Of a stretch of DNA of 64,000 nt, positions 7,807-15,781 are shown piece by piece. Source of the DNA: Streptomyces sp. NBC_01214. Lineage in GTDB: Bacteria > Actinomycetota > Actinomycetes > Streptomycetales > Streptomycetaceae. A program made the translations under genes and the position numbers. Below the pieces are notes generated by a model, which had not been told where the DNA came from, searched no databases, and was given only the letters and a program-made list of their open reading frames with translations. Within the stretch, counting starts at the first letter, position 1; every line of letters begins with the position of its first letter. The DNA lies in NCBI RefSeq assembly GCF_026340975.1, contig NZ_JAPEOS010000002.1, positions 948,501-1,012,500 of the forward strand. The letters are read 5' to 3'.

Positions 7807-8927
7807 ACCCCGACCTCTCCCGGCCCCGCCCGGCCGGCCGGGAGGAGCACCCGCTCCTTCCGCCGTTCGCCGAACGGGACCTGCCCGCGGGCCGCCACCA
7901 GTTCCACAAGGAGCGCCTGATGGCCCAGATCCACGAAGACCTCCGAGCCGCCGACACCGCCGCCCGGGCCCCCGCCCAGGCCGCCCCCGCCCGTGTCGCC
8001 GGGTCGCGCAACCCGTTCCTGCGCCGCGCGGTCTTCGTGCCCGCGGCCGCCTTCGCGCTGGCCGGAGCGCTCGCCGTCGGCTTCCTCTCCTACGCGGACC
8101 GGGGCGCCGCGGACGGACCCGGCTCCACCGTCGCCACGGGCCCGGCGCTGACCACCCGGATCGGCACCGCCGACCCCAAGGGGGCGCCGCAGCTCCTGGA
8201 CCGGATCTCGCTGGCCTCCGCTTCCGTATCCGGCCCGGCCGTGCGCGCGGACCAGTTCATCTACATCGGCAGCAAGGCGGCCAACACCTACGTGAAGACT
8301 GTGGGCAACAAGAGCACCCTGGTCAGCCTGCCGCTGCACGTGCGCCACCAGTGGAACTCCCCGGACGGCACCAAGGGCTGGCTGATCGAGCCCGGCAACA
8401 CCGGACCGGAGGGCGTGACCCTGGCGGGCCCCGACGAAAAGGGCAACACCCCCACGCCGTACCTGAACGCGCCCACCTACGACTACCTCGCCGCGCTGCC
8501 CACCGATCCCGACGTGTTGCTCCGGCGGATCTACGAGGAGACCAAGGGCATGGGCAACGGCCCCGACCAGGAGGCCTTCACCACGATCGGCGACCTGCTG
8601 CGCTCCAGCTACCCGCCGGCCGAGCTCACGACCGCGCTCTACAAGGCTGCGGCGAAGATCCCCGGCGTGGTGACGGTCGACGAGGCGGTCGACGCCGCGG
8701 GCCGCAGCGGCGTCGCGGTCGCCCGGCTCGACGAGCACTCCGGCCAGCGCGTGGAGTGGATCTTCGACCGGCAGACCCTCACGTTCCTCGGCGAGCGCAG
8801 CGTCCAGGTGCAGGGCGAGTCCGGCGAACAGGGCCTGATCAAGCCCGGCACGGTCGTGTACACCAGCGCCGTCATGACCCGGACGGTCGTCGACGGGATC
8901 AAGGAGCTGCCGCCCACGGCCCCCTGA
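7803..8927 (+). CDS. CU044_5270-family membrane protein, sigma-factor partner
   Basis: A 374-residue protein with a cytoplasmic N-terminus (about 1-72), one transmembrane helix (FVPAAAFALAGALAVGFLSY, about 78-97) and a large extracytoplasmic domain ending in a VQVQGESGEQGLIKPGTVVYTSAVM repeat-like region. This is the architecture of CU044_5270 proteins that follow ECF sigma genes in actinobacteria; they are suspected of restraining the sigma factor but this is not established. No zinc-binding anti-sigma HxxxCxxC motif is seen. The start overlaps the sigma stop by ATGA. Confidence 0.75.
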   Translation: MNPDLSRPRPAGREEHPLLPPFAERDLPAGRHQFHKERLMAQIHEDLRAADTAARAPAQAAPARVAGSRNPFLRRAVFVPAAAFALAGALAVGFLSYADRGAADGPGSTVATGPALTTRIGTADPKGAPQLLDRISLASASVSGPAVRADQFIYIGSKAANTYVKTVGNKSTLVSLPLHVRHQWNSPDGTKGWLIEPGNTGPEGVTLAGPDEKGNTPTPYLNAPTYDYLAALPTDPDVLLRRIYEETKGMGNGPDQEAFTTIGDLLRSSYPPAELTTALYKAAAKIPGVVTVDEAVDAAGRSGVAVARLDEHSGQRVEWIFDRQTLTFLGERSVQVQGESGEQGLIKPGTVVYTSAVMTRTVVDGIKELPPTAP

Positions 8928-8945
8928 GCCCGCCCGGCACCATGC

Positions 8946-9767
8946 CTAGGCCGGGTGTCGTGCCCGGGCCCGGTCGTACGCCAGGGAGGCGGCGCCGTGC
9001 GCCAGGAGGACCGCACCCGCCGTCGCCCAGCCCGGGCTGCGGCGGTGGGCCGCCCAGGCCAGCAGGGGTGCGCCGGCCGCCACGTGGGCCGCGCCCAGCA
9101 GTCGGGCCCTGGGGCCGCGGACCCACGGGCCGAGCGGGCCCCGTTCCACCGCGTCGAGCTCGGCCCGTACCGCGTCGCGCCAGCCGGACCACTCCAGCGT
9201 CTCCGCGCCGGGAGCCACCCGGGCCGCACCCCGCAGCCGGTCGGCCGATTCGCCCGGGGCGAGCCCGGGCGGCAGGGCGAGTCCCGTGCGCGCGAGCAGG
9301 GCGACCAGCGCGAGCAGTCGGGCCTCCCCGTCCACGGCGGGATCGCCGCCGGCGCGGGTGAGGCGCTCCAGCTCCTCCAGGTCGAGTACGGGGTCCAGGC
9401 CGAGCCGCGCCGACAGGGTGCGCATGGCATCGGGCTCGCCGGCCGGGCGCCCGGCCGCGTCCCACGCGTAGGAGACGGTCCGCCGGAACCCGCCGGCCAG
9501 GGCGAATCCGGTCCGGCCGCCCTCCCACCACAGGCTCAGCACCGGCCGGTCGGTGCCGATCGCGAGGGCCGAGCCCCAGCCGGAGAGGACCTCCGCCACC
9601 GTCTCCGGGCCGTCCCGCCACGGCTTGTCCTCGGGGACGAGCACGCTCCACGCGCCCGCCGGGGCGAGCAGCAGTCGTACGCGCAACAGGTGTGCCGGGG
9701 GCCGGACGGCAAGGGGTTCGGCGCGGCAGAGCAGCATTCCGCCGGTCGCGGCCCTGGATATTGACAT
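8946..9767 (-). CDS. Conserved actinobacterial protein of unknown function
   Basis: A 273-residue protein starting MSISRAATGGMLLCRAEPLA. It holds an Ala/Leu-rich body and a C-terminal third with moderately hydrophobic stretches (LLGAAHVAAGAPLLAWAAHR and GWATAGAVLLAHGAASLAYD) that may be weak membrane helices. No motif is recognised. It is convergent with the CU044 gene and divergent from the DUF4097/PadR operon. The start at 9767 is the first sensible ATG; the open frame extends much further upstream as an antisense shadow. Confidence 0.6.
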   Translation of the reverse strand: MSISRAATGGMLLCRAEPLAVRPPAHLLRVRLLLAPAGAWSVLVPEDKPWRDGPETVAEVLSGWGSALAIGTDRPVLSLWWEGGRTGFALAGGFRRTVSYAWDAAGRPAGEPDAMRTLSARLGLDPVLDLEELERLTRAGGDPAVDGEARLLALVALLARTGLALPPGLAPGESADRLRGAARVAPGAETLEWSGWRDAVRAELDAVERGPLGPWVRGPRARLLGAAHVAAGAPLLAWAAHRRSPGWATAGAVLLAHGAASLAYDRARARHPA

Positions 9768-9818
9768 GCCCACACAATAGTGCAAAACACCTCGAACCGT
9801 AGGGTTCCGGAAGGGCGC

Positions 9819-9866
9819 TTGACTTCGTCCATCCGCGATATATCGTGTTAACGGAAGACGCGATAT
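9819..9866 (+). promoter_or_regulatory. Promoter of the DUF4097-PadR operon with overlapping palindromes
   Basis: TTGACT (9819-9824) and TATCGT (9841-9846), 16 bp apart, form a promoter. The perfect palindrome CGATATATCG at 9836-9845 covers the -10 region, and a second CGCGATAT half-site follows at 9859-9866. Such AT-containing dyads over a promoter suit autoregulation by the downstream PadR protein. Confidence 0.6.
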
Positions 9867-9915
9867 GTTGCGTGCGTCGAGCCCGGTCCGTGAACGCACG
9901 AGGAGGATCAGCACC

Positions 9916-10860
9916 ATGGCAGAGCAGTCGCCCGAGTCGTCGTCGCCTTCGACATGGCACTTCGACGAACCGCAGAAGCTCACCTTCGAGGAGCCGGTGA
10001 CCGAGCTCCGCGTCCGCCTCGTGAGCGGCACGGTGAACGTGGTCGCCGCCGAGGAGGGCCCGGCCCGCCTGGAGGTGACCGAGGTGGACGGACCGCCGCT
10101 GTACGTCGTGCAGGACGGCGGCACGCTCACCGTGTCCTACGAGGACCTGCCCTGGAACGGCTCCCAGGGCCTCAAGCAGTGGTTCGAGACCAAGCCCTGG
10201 AAGGCCTGGGCCGGTTCCGCCTCCGGCCGCAAGGCGTGGGAGCGCAGCGTCGCGATCACCCTCACCGTGCCCGCCGCCACCCAGGTCCACGTGGCCGCGG
10301 TCGGCGCAGCCGTCTTCGTCTCCGGCATCTCCGGCGGCACCGACGTCAACGGGGTCTCCGGCGACGCCACGCTGGTCGGGCTGTCCGGACGGGTCAAGGC
10401 GCACACCGTCTCCGGCAGCGTCGAGGCCCAGTCCGTCTCCGGCGAGTTCGGCTTCCACTCCGTCTCCGGCGGCCTGACGGTGGTCGACGGCTCCGGCGGC
10501 AACGTGCGGGCGGACTCGGTCAGCGGCGACATGCTCATCGACCTCGCCGCGGACCCCGCCGACCCGAAGCCGGTGGACATCTTCCTCAACTCCGTCTCCG
10601 GGCAGGTCGCGATCCGCCTCCCGCACCCCGCGGACGCCAAGGTCGAGGCCAACACCGCCACCGGTCGCGTCTCCAACGCCTTCGAGGACCTGCGGGTCTC
10701 CGGCCAGATGGGCGCCAAGCGGATCACCGGAACCCTCGGCTCCGGCGCCGGCACCCTGCGGGCGACCACGGTCTCCGGCTCGATCGCACTGCTGCGCCGC
10801 CCGCAGGGCGACGCGGACCGTCCCGCCGCCCCCCTCGCGCTCGACAAGAAGGTGCTCTGA
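9916..10860 (+). CDS. DUF4097-family beta-strand-repeat protein
   Basis: A 314-residue protein made largely of a right-handed beta-helix-like repeat with recurring VSG turns (GISGGTDVNGVSGDATLVGLSG and onward to TTVSGSIALLRRP). No signal peptide or lipobox is visible, so it is probably cytoplasmic, unlike the lipoprotein paralogue at 54119. AGGAGG lies at 9901. It is followed after one base by a PadR regulator, a pairing common in Streptomyces. Function is unknown. Confidence 0.75.
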   Translation: MAEQSPESSSPSTWHFDEPQKLTFEEPVTELRVRLVSGTVNVVAAEEGPARLEVTEVDGPPLYVVQDGGTLTVSYEDLPWNGSQGLKQWFETKPWKAWAGSASGRKAWERSVAITLTVPAATQVHVAAVGAAVFVSGISGGTDVNGVSGDATLVGLSGRVKAHTVSGSVEAQSVSGEFGFHSVSGGLTVVDGSGGNVRADSVSGDMLIDLAADPADPKPVDIFLNSVSGQVAIRLPHPADAKVEANTATGRVSNAFEDLRVSGQMGAKRITGTLGSGAGTLRATTVSGSIALLRRPQGDADRPAAPLALDKKVL

Positions 10861-10861
10861 C

Positions 10862-11758
10862 ATGCCGCCCGTCTTCGCCCACGGCCGACTCCGCCTGTAC
10901 CTCCTCAAGCTGCTGGACGAGGCCCCGCGCCACGGGTACGAGGTGATCCGCCTGCTGGAGGAGCGCTTCCAGGGCCTGTACGCGCCCTCCGCGGGCACCG
11001 TGTACCCGCGGCTGGCGAAGCTGGAGGCCGAGGGCCTGGTCACGCACGCCACCGAGGGCGGGCGCAAGGTGTACTCGATCACGGACGCCGGCCGGGCCGA
11101 ACTGGCCGACCGCGGCGGCGAACTGGCCGACCTGGAGCTGGAGATCCGCGACTCGGTCACCGAGCTCGCCGCCGAGATCCGCGACGACGTCCGGGGCGCG
11201 GCGGGTGACCTGCGCCGCGAGATGCGGGCCGCGGCGTCGGCATCGGCGACCCAGGTCGAGGACGAGTCCTGGAAGGCCGCCAAGGAGGACCTGCGCAAGG
11301 CGCGGCAGGAATGGAAGGAACAGGCGCGCCGGGCGAAGGACGAGAGCCGTCGCGCCCGCGAGGAGGCGCAGCAGGCCCGCCGCCAGGCCAAGGAGGCCCA
11401 GGAGCGGGCCCGCGAGGAGGTCCAGCGCATCGCGGGCCAGCTCCAGGAGCAGTTCGCCAAGTCCGGCGGCGTCCTGGGCAGCCTGGCCGGAGCCTGGCTC
11501 GGGGGCGGTACGCAGGCCACGTCCTCGGCGGGGGAGGCGGCGGCGTCCGACGCGGCGGCGGGTGCGGACTGGGCCGCCGACCTCGTGCCTACCGGCGACC
11601 CGGCCCGAGACCTGGACCGGCTGCTGGACCGTTTCCGCGACGAGGTCCGCGATGCGGCGCGGGACCGCGGGGTGACCGCGGCCCAGGTGGTCGAGGCCCG
11701 CGGGCACCTGAAGGCGGCCTGCGGCCGGCTGGGAACCACGTTCGGGGCCGGATCGTAG
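10862..11758 (+). CDS. PadR-family transcriptional regulator with long coiled coil
   Basis: A 298-residue protein: a PadR winged helix at about 1-85 (FAHGRLRLYLLKLLDEAPRHGYEVIRLLEERF, then YAPSAGTVYPRLAKLEAEGLVTH), then a long charged coiled coil (about 100-200, rich in A, R, E and K heptads such as RRAREEAQQARRQAKEAQER), then a small C-terminal domain. Classical PadR proteins are about 110-180 residues, so the coiled coil is an extension. The gene starts one base after the DUF4097 stop. A likely target is the palindromic promoter at 9819-9866. Confidence 0.82.
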   Translation: MPPVFAHGRLRLYLLKLLDEAPRHGYEVIRLLEERFQGLYAPSAGTVYPRLAKLEAEGLVTHATEGGRKVYSITDAGRAELADRGGELADLELEIRDSVTELAAEIRDDVRGAAGDLRREMRAAASASATQVEDESWKAAKEDLRKARQEWKEQARRAKDESRRAREEAQQARRQAKEAQERAREEVQRIAGQLQEQFAKSGGVLGSLAGAWLGGGTQATSSAGEAAASDAAAGADWAADLVPTGDPARDLDRLLDRFRDEVRDAARDRGVTAAQVVEARGHLKAACGRLGTTFGAGS

Positions 11759-11779
11759 CTCGCCCGCGGCACCGCTGCC

Positions 11780-11970
11780 GGGGCGCTGCCCCGGGTCCCG
11801 CGCCTCAAACGCCGGCGGGGCTGAAGGGTGTGGGGCGCTGCCCCGGGTCCCGCGCCTCAAACGCCGGCGGGGCTGAGAGTGCGGGGCTCCGCCCCCCCGT
11901 GCCTCAAGCGCCAGCGGGGCTGAATGAGCGGGGCTCCGCCCCCGGGTCCCGTGCCTCAATCGCTGGCGGG
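11780..11970. repeat. Four-copy intergenic tandem repeat (about 50-bp unit)
   Basis: Copies of a unit reading roughly GGGGCGCTGCCCCGGGTCCC then GCGCCTCAAACGCCGGCGGGGCTGA begin near 11780, 11832, 11882 and 11929. The first two are nearly identical; the third and fourth diverge. Each holds a GGGGC-GCCCC dyad and a CGCC-GGCG dyad. This Streptomyces intergenic repeat type lies here between convergent genes and may aid termination. Confidence 0.75.
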
Positions 11971-12020
11971 TGCCCGGGCCCGGCGTTTCGAACGCCCCCC
12001 TGGCGGGGTGGGAGGGGTGG

Positions 12021-12593
12021 TCAGGCTGCCAGGGTTGTTTCGGTCGTGCCGTAGGTGACGCCGTGGTCCGACAGGACCTCGGCGACGGTGCCGGGGCGGG
12101 AGATCAGGGCCAGCAGCAGGTGCAGGGTGCCGATGTGGTTGTCCTTGCGGCCCAGTGCGATGCGCAGGGACTGTTCCAGCACCTTCTTCGCGCCCTCGGT
12201 GAAGGGGACCCGGTAGCTGCCGGTGCGGTCGTCTGCGACCTCACGGCCGAGGGCGGAGCGGATCGAGGCGCCCAGGGTCCGCCTGCGGGGCGCGGGGGTC
12301 GCGAGGGCGCCCTCGCCGTGGGTCTCCTCGATGCGGGAGACGATCTCGGTGAGGTCGATGCCGAGTCCGGCCAGCGCCTCCTCGTCCGCCCTGGACATGC
12401 CGCCCCGGCGGCGGGCCGCCGTGAGGTCGGCGGCCACCGCCGCGCGGTCCACGCCGAGCGGGTCCAGGGCGCCCAGGGCCAGCAGGGAGAGCAGCAGGTG
12501 CTCCTCGGTGACGGTGGGGGCCCCGGCCTGCCGGGCCTCGGTCACCGCCCCGGTCACGGTCGACCGGGCGTCGCGGGTGAAGCGTTCGAACAT
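12021..12593 (-). CDS. Clp N-terminal-domain protein
   Basis: A 190-residue protein with two Clp_N repeats (MFERFTRDARSTVTGAVTEARQ ... TVTEEHLLLSLLAL, and VPFTEGAKKVLEQSLRIALGRKDNHIGTLHLLLALI). These repeats mark the adaptor-binding domain of ClpA/ClpC chaperones; no ATPase follows, so it may be a free adaptor or substrate-binding protein for Clp. Its ATG overlaps the stop of the upstream HTH gene by ATGA, so the two form an operon. Confidence 0.8.
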   Translation of the reverse strand: MFERFTRDARSTVTGAVTEARQAGAPTVTEEHLLLSLLALGALDPLGVDRAAVAADLTAARRRGGMSRADEEALAGLGIDLTEIVSRIEETHGEGALATPAPRRRTLGASIRSALGREVADDRTGSYRVPFTEGAKKVLEQSLRIALGRKDNHIGTLHLLLALISRPGTVAEVLSDHGVTYGTTETTLAA

Positions 12594-12802
12594 CAGAGCC
12601 TCCCGTATTTCTTATGCACGGCCTGCCGGCTGACGCCCAGCTCGGCCGCGATCTCCTGCCAGGACCAGCCCTGCGCGCGGGCGCTGCGTACCTGCACGGC
12701 CTCCAGCTGCTCCAGCAGCCTCCGGAGGGCGGCCACGGCACGCAGGCCCACGCGCGGGTCGCGGTCACCGGCCCGCTCGGCGAGATCAGTGGCTTCGGTC
12801 AT
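12593..12802 (-). CDS. Small helix-turn-helix protein, operon partner of the Clp-N gene
   Basis: A 69-residue protein beginning MTEATDLAERAGDRDPR with a C-terminal helix-turn-helix (SWQEIAAELGVSRQAVHKKYG). It probably regulates its own two-gene operon with the Clp_N protein. A strong promoter lies so close that the ATG is about eight bases after the -10 box, which implies a leaderless mRNA. Repeated GTTGAC/GTCAAC motifs over that promoter are candidate binding sites. Confidence 0.78.
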   Translation of the reverse strand: MTEATDLAERAGDRDPRVGLRAVAALRRLLEQLEAVQVRSARAQGWSWQEIAAELGVSRQAVHKKYGRL

Positions 12803-12805
12803 GGG

Positions 12806-12849
12806 TGTCAATGTAGGTTGACGCGGGAGTATCGTCAACCCCAGTTGAC
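12806..12849 (-). promoter_or_regulatory. Leaderless promoter and repeated GTTGAC operator for the HTH/Clp-N operon
   Basis: On the minus strand TTGACG (12833-12838) and TACATT (12810-12815) are 17 bp apart. GGTTGACG (12816-12823) and CGTCAACC (12833-12840) form a perfect 8-bp dyad, and further GTCAA and GTTGAC copies lie on both sides. The start codon at 12802 is about eight bases from the -10, so the transcript is probably leaderless. Confidence 0.62.
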
Positions 12850-12860
12850 GCCGGGGGTGG

Positions 12861-13823
12861 TCAGGGGGTGAGGACGATCTTGCCGAAGAGGTCGCCCGCC
12901 GCGAGCTTCTCGAATCCCTCCCGCGCCCTGTCCAGCGGCAGCACCTCGTCGATGACCGGCCGCAGCCCGGTGGTCGCGCAGAAGGCGAGGAGGTCCTCCA
13001 GCTCGTCCTTCGAGCCCATCGTCGAGCCGACCACCTTCAGCTCCAGGAAGAAGATCCGGGTCAGCTCCGCGTGCGCGGGGCGGTCGCCGCTCGTGGCGCC
13101 GGAGATCACCAGGGTCCCGCCCGGGCGCAGGGACTTCACGGAGTGCGACCAGGTGGCGGCGCCCACCGTCTCGATCACCGCGTCCACCCGCTGCGGCAGC
13201 CGCGCGCCCGGCTCGAACGCCTCCACGGCGCCCAGCTCCACGGCCCGCTTGCGCTTGGCCTCGTCCCGGCTGGTGGCGAACACCCGCAGGCCGGCCGCCT
13301 TGCCGAGGGCGATCGCGGCCGTCGCGACACCGCCGCCGGCCCCCTGCACCAGGACGGAGTCCCCGGGGCGGACCCCGGCGTTGGTGAACAGCATCCGGTA
13401 CGCCGTCAGCCAGGCCGTCGGAAGGCAGGCGGCCTCCTCGAAGGAGAGCTCGGCGGGCTTGCGCAGCACGTTCCAGGCGGGGACGGTCACCTGCTCGGCG
13501 AAGGTCCCCTGGTAGCGCTCGGTCAGGATCGAGCGGGGCTCGTCCGGGCCGACCCCGTGGCCGCTCTGGCCGATCACGGAGTGCAGGACGACCTCGTTGC
13601 CGTCCTGGTCGATCCCGGCGGCGTCGCAGCCGAGGATCATCGGGAGTCTTTCCTCGCCGAGGCCGACCCCGCGCAGCGACCACAGGTCGTGGTGGTTGAG
13701 GGAGGCGGCCTTGACGTTCACGGTCACCCAGCCGGGCCTGGCCTCGGGGGCCGGGCGGTCGCCCAGCACGAGGCCGTTCAGCGGCTGGTCACGGTCGATT
13801 CGGGCGGCGTAGGCAGCGAACAT
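12861..13823 (-). CDS. Zinc-type/quinone oxidoreductase (MDR superfamily)
   Basis: A 320-residue medium-chain dehydrogenase/reductase: N-terminal GroES-like domain (WVTVNVKAASLNHHDLWSLRG) and a Rossmann domain (DSVLVQGAGGGVATAAIALGKAAGLRVFATS). The structural-zinc cysteine lobe of alcohol dehydrogenases is not obvious, so an NADPH:quinone reductase-like role fits better. Substrate unknown. It is a single gene, separated from malic enzyme by a terminator. Confidence 0.82.
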   Translation of the reverse strand: MFAAYAARIDRDQPLNGLVLGDRPAPEARPGWVTVNVKAASLNHHDLWSLRGVGLGEERLPMILGCDAAGIDQDGNEVVLHSVIGQSGHGVGPDEPRSILTERYQGTFAEQVTVPAWNVLRKPAELSFEEAACLPTAWLTAYRMLFTNAGVRPGDSVLVQGAGGGVATAAIALGKAAGLRVFATSRDEAKRKRAVELGAVEAFEPGARLPQRVDAVIETVGAATWSHSVKSLRPGGTLVISGATSGDRPAHAELTRIFFLELKVVGSTMGSKDELEDLLAFCATTGLRPVIDEVLPLDRAREGFEKLAAGDLFGKIVLTP

Positions 13824-13993
13824 GCGGCGACGCTACCGCTCAGTAGGGCCGGGTTCCAGACCTCCCGCCACCGCACGGGTGAGGCCTTCGTCGCACCCGG
13901 CCGGTCCCGGAGCCGACGGACGGAGTCCGTCGCAGCGGCGCGAAGCCGGTAAGGCCCGCCAGGGCCGCACCGCGCGAGCGGCGCGTGAAACAG

Positions 13994-14030
13994 CAGAGGC
14001 CCGGCCGGAGGGGATCCGGTCGGGCCTCTT
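13994..14030. terminator. Terminator of the malic enzyme gene
   Basis: Arms AGAGGCCCGGCCGGA and TCCGGTCGGGCCTCT (one G-T mispair) around a short loop, 23 bp downstream of the malic enzyme stop on the minus strand. Confidence 0.75.
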
Positions 14031-14052
14031 GGCGTACTGCTCAGGTCCGGTC

Positions 14053-15255
14053 TCAGACGAGACGGGCCACACCGTCGACCTTGGCCGCGGCGGCCACGGC
14101 CGCGGCGACGGCCTCGGCCACGCGCGCGTCGAACGGCGACGGGATCACGTAGTCGGCGGCGAGCTCGTCACCCACGACACCGGCGATGGCGTCGGCGGCG
14201 GCGATCTTCATGCCCTCGGTGATCCGGGTGGCGCGCACCTTGAAGGCGCCCGCGAAGATGCCCGGGAACGCCAGCACGTTGTTGATCTGGTTCGGGAAGT
14301 CCGAACGGCCCGTGGCCACGACCGCCGCGTACTTGTGCGCGACGTCCGGGTGGACCTCCGGGTTCGGGTTGGCCATGGCGAAGACGAACGCGTCCTTCGC
14401 CATGGTGGCCACCGCCTCCTCGGCGACGGAGCCGCCGGAGACGCCGATGAAGACGTCCGCGCCGTTCAGCGCGGTCTCCAGGGAGCCCGTCTGACCGGTC
14501 TTGTTGGTCAGGCCCGCGATCTCCGCCTTGACGTCCGTCAGGTCGGAGCGGTCCGCGGACACGACGCCCTTGCGGTCGGTGACGCAGACGTCGCCGATGC
14601 CCGCGTCCACCAGGATCTTGGCGATGGCGATGCCCGCCGCGCCCGCGCCCGAGATCACGGCGCGCAGGTCGCCGAGGGTGCGACCCGTGAGCTTGGCGGC
14701 GTTGCGCAGCGCGGCCAGCGTCACGATGGCCGTGCCGTGCTGGTCGTCGTGGAAGATCGGGATGTCCAGCGCCTCCTGGAGGCGGCGCTCGATCTCGAAG
14801 CAGCGGGGCGCCGAGATGTCCTCCAGGTTGACCCCGCCGAAGGACGGGGCCAGACGGATGACCGTCTCGACGATCTCGTCCGTGTCCTTGGTGGCGAGCG
14901 CGATCGGAACCGCGTCCACACCACCGAACTGCTTGAAGAGGATGGCCTTGCCCTCCATCACGGGGAGGGAGGCTTCCGGGCCGATGTCACCGAGGCCGAG
15001 CACGGCCGTACCGTCGGTGACGACGGCGACCACGTTGGACTTCCAGGTGTACTCGTTCACCAGCTCCGGCTGCTCGGCGATGGCGGTGCACACCTTCGCC
15101 ACGCCCGGCGTGTACGCCAGGGACAGGTCGTCCTTGTCGTTCACCGGAACCGTGGCCTGGATGGCCATCTTGCCGCCCCGGTGCAGTGCGAACACCGCGT
15201 CGGGGTTGTTGTCCGTCGCGCTGTCGCTGCGAGGGTTGACGATCTCCGCTGCCAC
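14053..15255 (-). CDS. Malic enzyme (malate dehydrogenase, decarboxylating)
   Basis: A 400-residue malic enzyme of the short bacterial type. Motifs seen: LSLAYTPGVAKVC (catalytic Tyr), VVTDGTAVLGLGDIGPEASLPVMEGKAILFK (catalytic Lys), DDQHGTA (metal binding) and SGAGAAGIAIAKIL (dinucleotide binding). It converts malate to pyruvate and CO2 with NAD(P)+; cofactor choice is not read from sequence, though S. coelicolor SCO5261, its likely orthologue, is recalled as NADP-type. GTG 15255 is chosen because the family N-terminus MAAEIVNPRSDS begins there and AGGGG lies upstream. It is divergent from an amino-acid ABC transporter. Confidence 0.9.
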   Translation of the reverse strand: MAAEIVNPRSDSATDNNPDAVFALHRGGKMAIQATVPVNDKDDLSLAYTPGVAKVCTAIAEQPELVNEYTWKSNVVAVVTDGTAVLGLGDIGPEASLPVMEGKAILFKQFGGVDAVPIALATKDTDEIVETVIRLAPSFGGVNLEDISAPRCFEIERRLQEALDIPIFHDDQHGTAIVTLAALRNAAKLTGRTLGDLRAVISGAGAAGIAIAKILVDAGIGDVCVTDRKGVVSADRSDLTDVKAEIAGLTNKTGQTGSLETALNGADVFIGVSGGSVAEEAVATMAKDAFVFAMANPNPEVHPDVAHKYAAVVATGRSDFPNQINNVLAFPGIFAGAFKVRATRITEGMKIAAADAIAGVVGDELAADYVIPSPFDARVAEAVAAAVAAAAKVDGVARLV

Positions 15256-15781
15256 TTCGTGTGACCCCTTAATTCCTTTTGTTCGTTGAGGGTGGCCACT
15301 CCTGGTTAAGGGGTGGGCGGGCACCGCGTCCGTACTCCGCGTCAACGGTTGGCCCGTCTCCGCGAAGGGGAGGTTCGTACGCGCGGGCGCGCCGCACGCG
15401 CGCCCTGAGCCCCGGATGAGGGGTGTAAGGATCTGTTCTACCCGAAGAACGCTCGCCCAGACGAGTCGATTCCTGCTCAACTGTAGGCCCGCTGCCCGTC
15501 TTTTGGCGAAAAGTCCAAACCTTGCCGTCCAGTGGGCGAGACGCCCCGTAGAAACTGCGGCAAAAACAGCAGGTCACAGCAGTATCTGCGGCCTCGAACC
15601 CCGTTCTCCGCAGTCCTGTTGGGCTACCTCGGGCGCCCGTTATGCGATTTTGACCTGACGGGCACCCTGAATGTCTCAGTCCGAATGGCAAGATGCCGTA
15701 ATCACACAAGGTCGCGACACTCGATGGTGCGTGTCCGACCGTTTTTCGTTGCTTTTCCACCAGCGCCGGAGGAACCAAGCC
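15256..15781. other. Divergent intergenic region, malic enzyme / ABC transporter
   Basis: About 526 bp with no supportable gene. It must hold the promoters of malic enzyme (minus) and the transporter operon (plus). I see no strong dyad of regulator type; the right half is visibly richer in A/T (15640-15760), as expected for a promoter. Confidence 0.5.

Noticed and set aside
15671..15781. Upstream start for the substrate-binding lipoprotein
   Set aside because: It would place 37 charged residues before the signal peptide; ATG 15782 has GGAGG and gives a normal lipoprotein signal.
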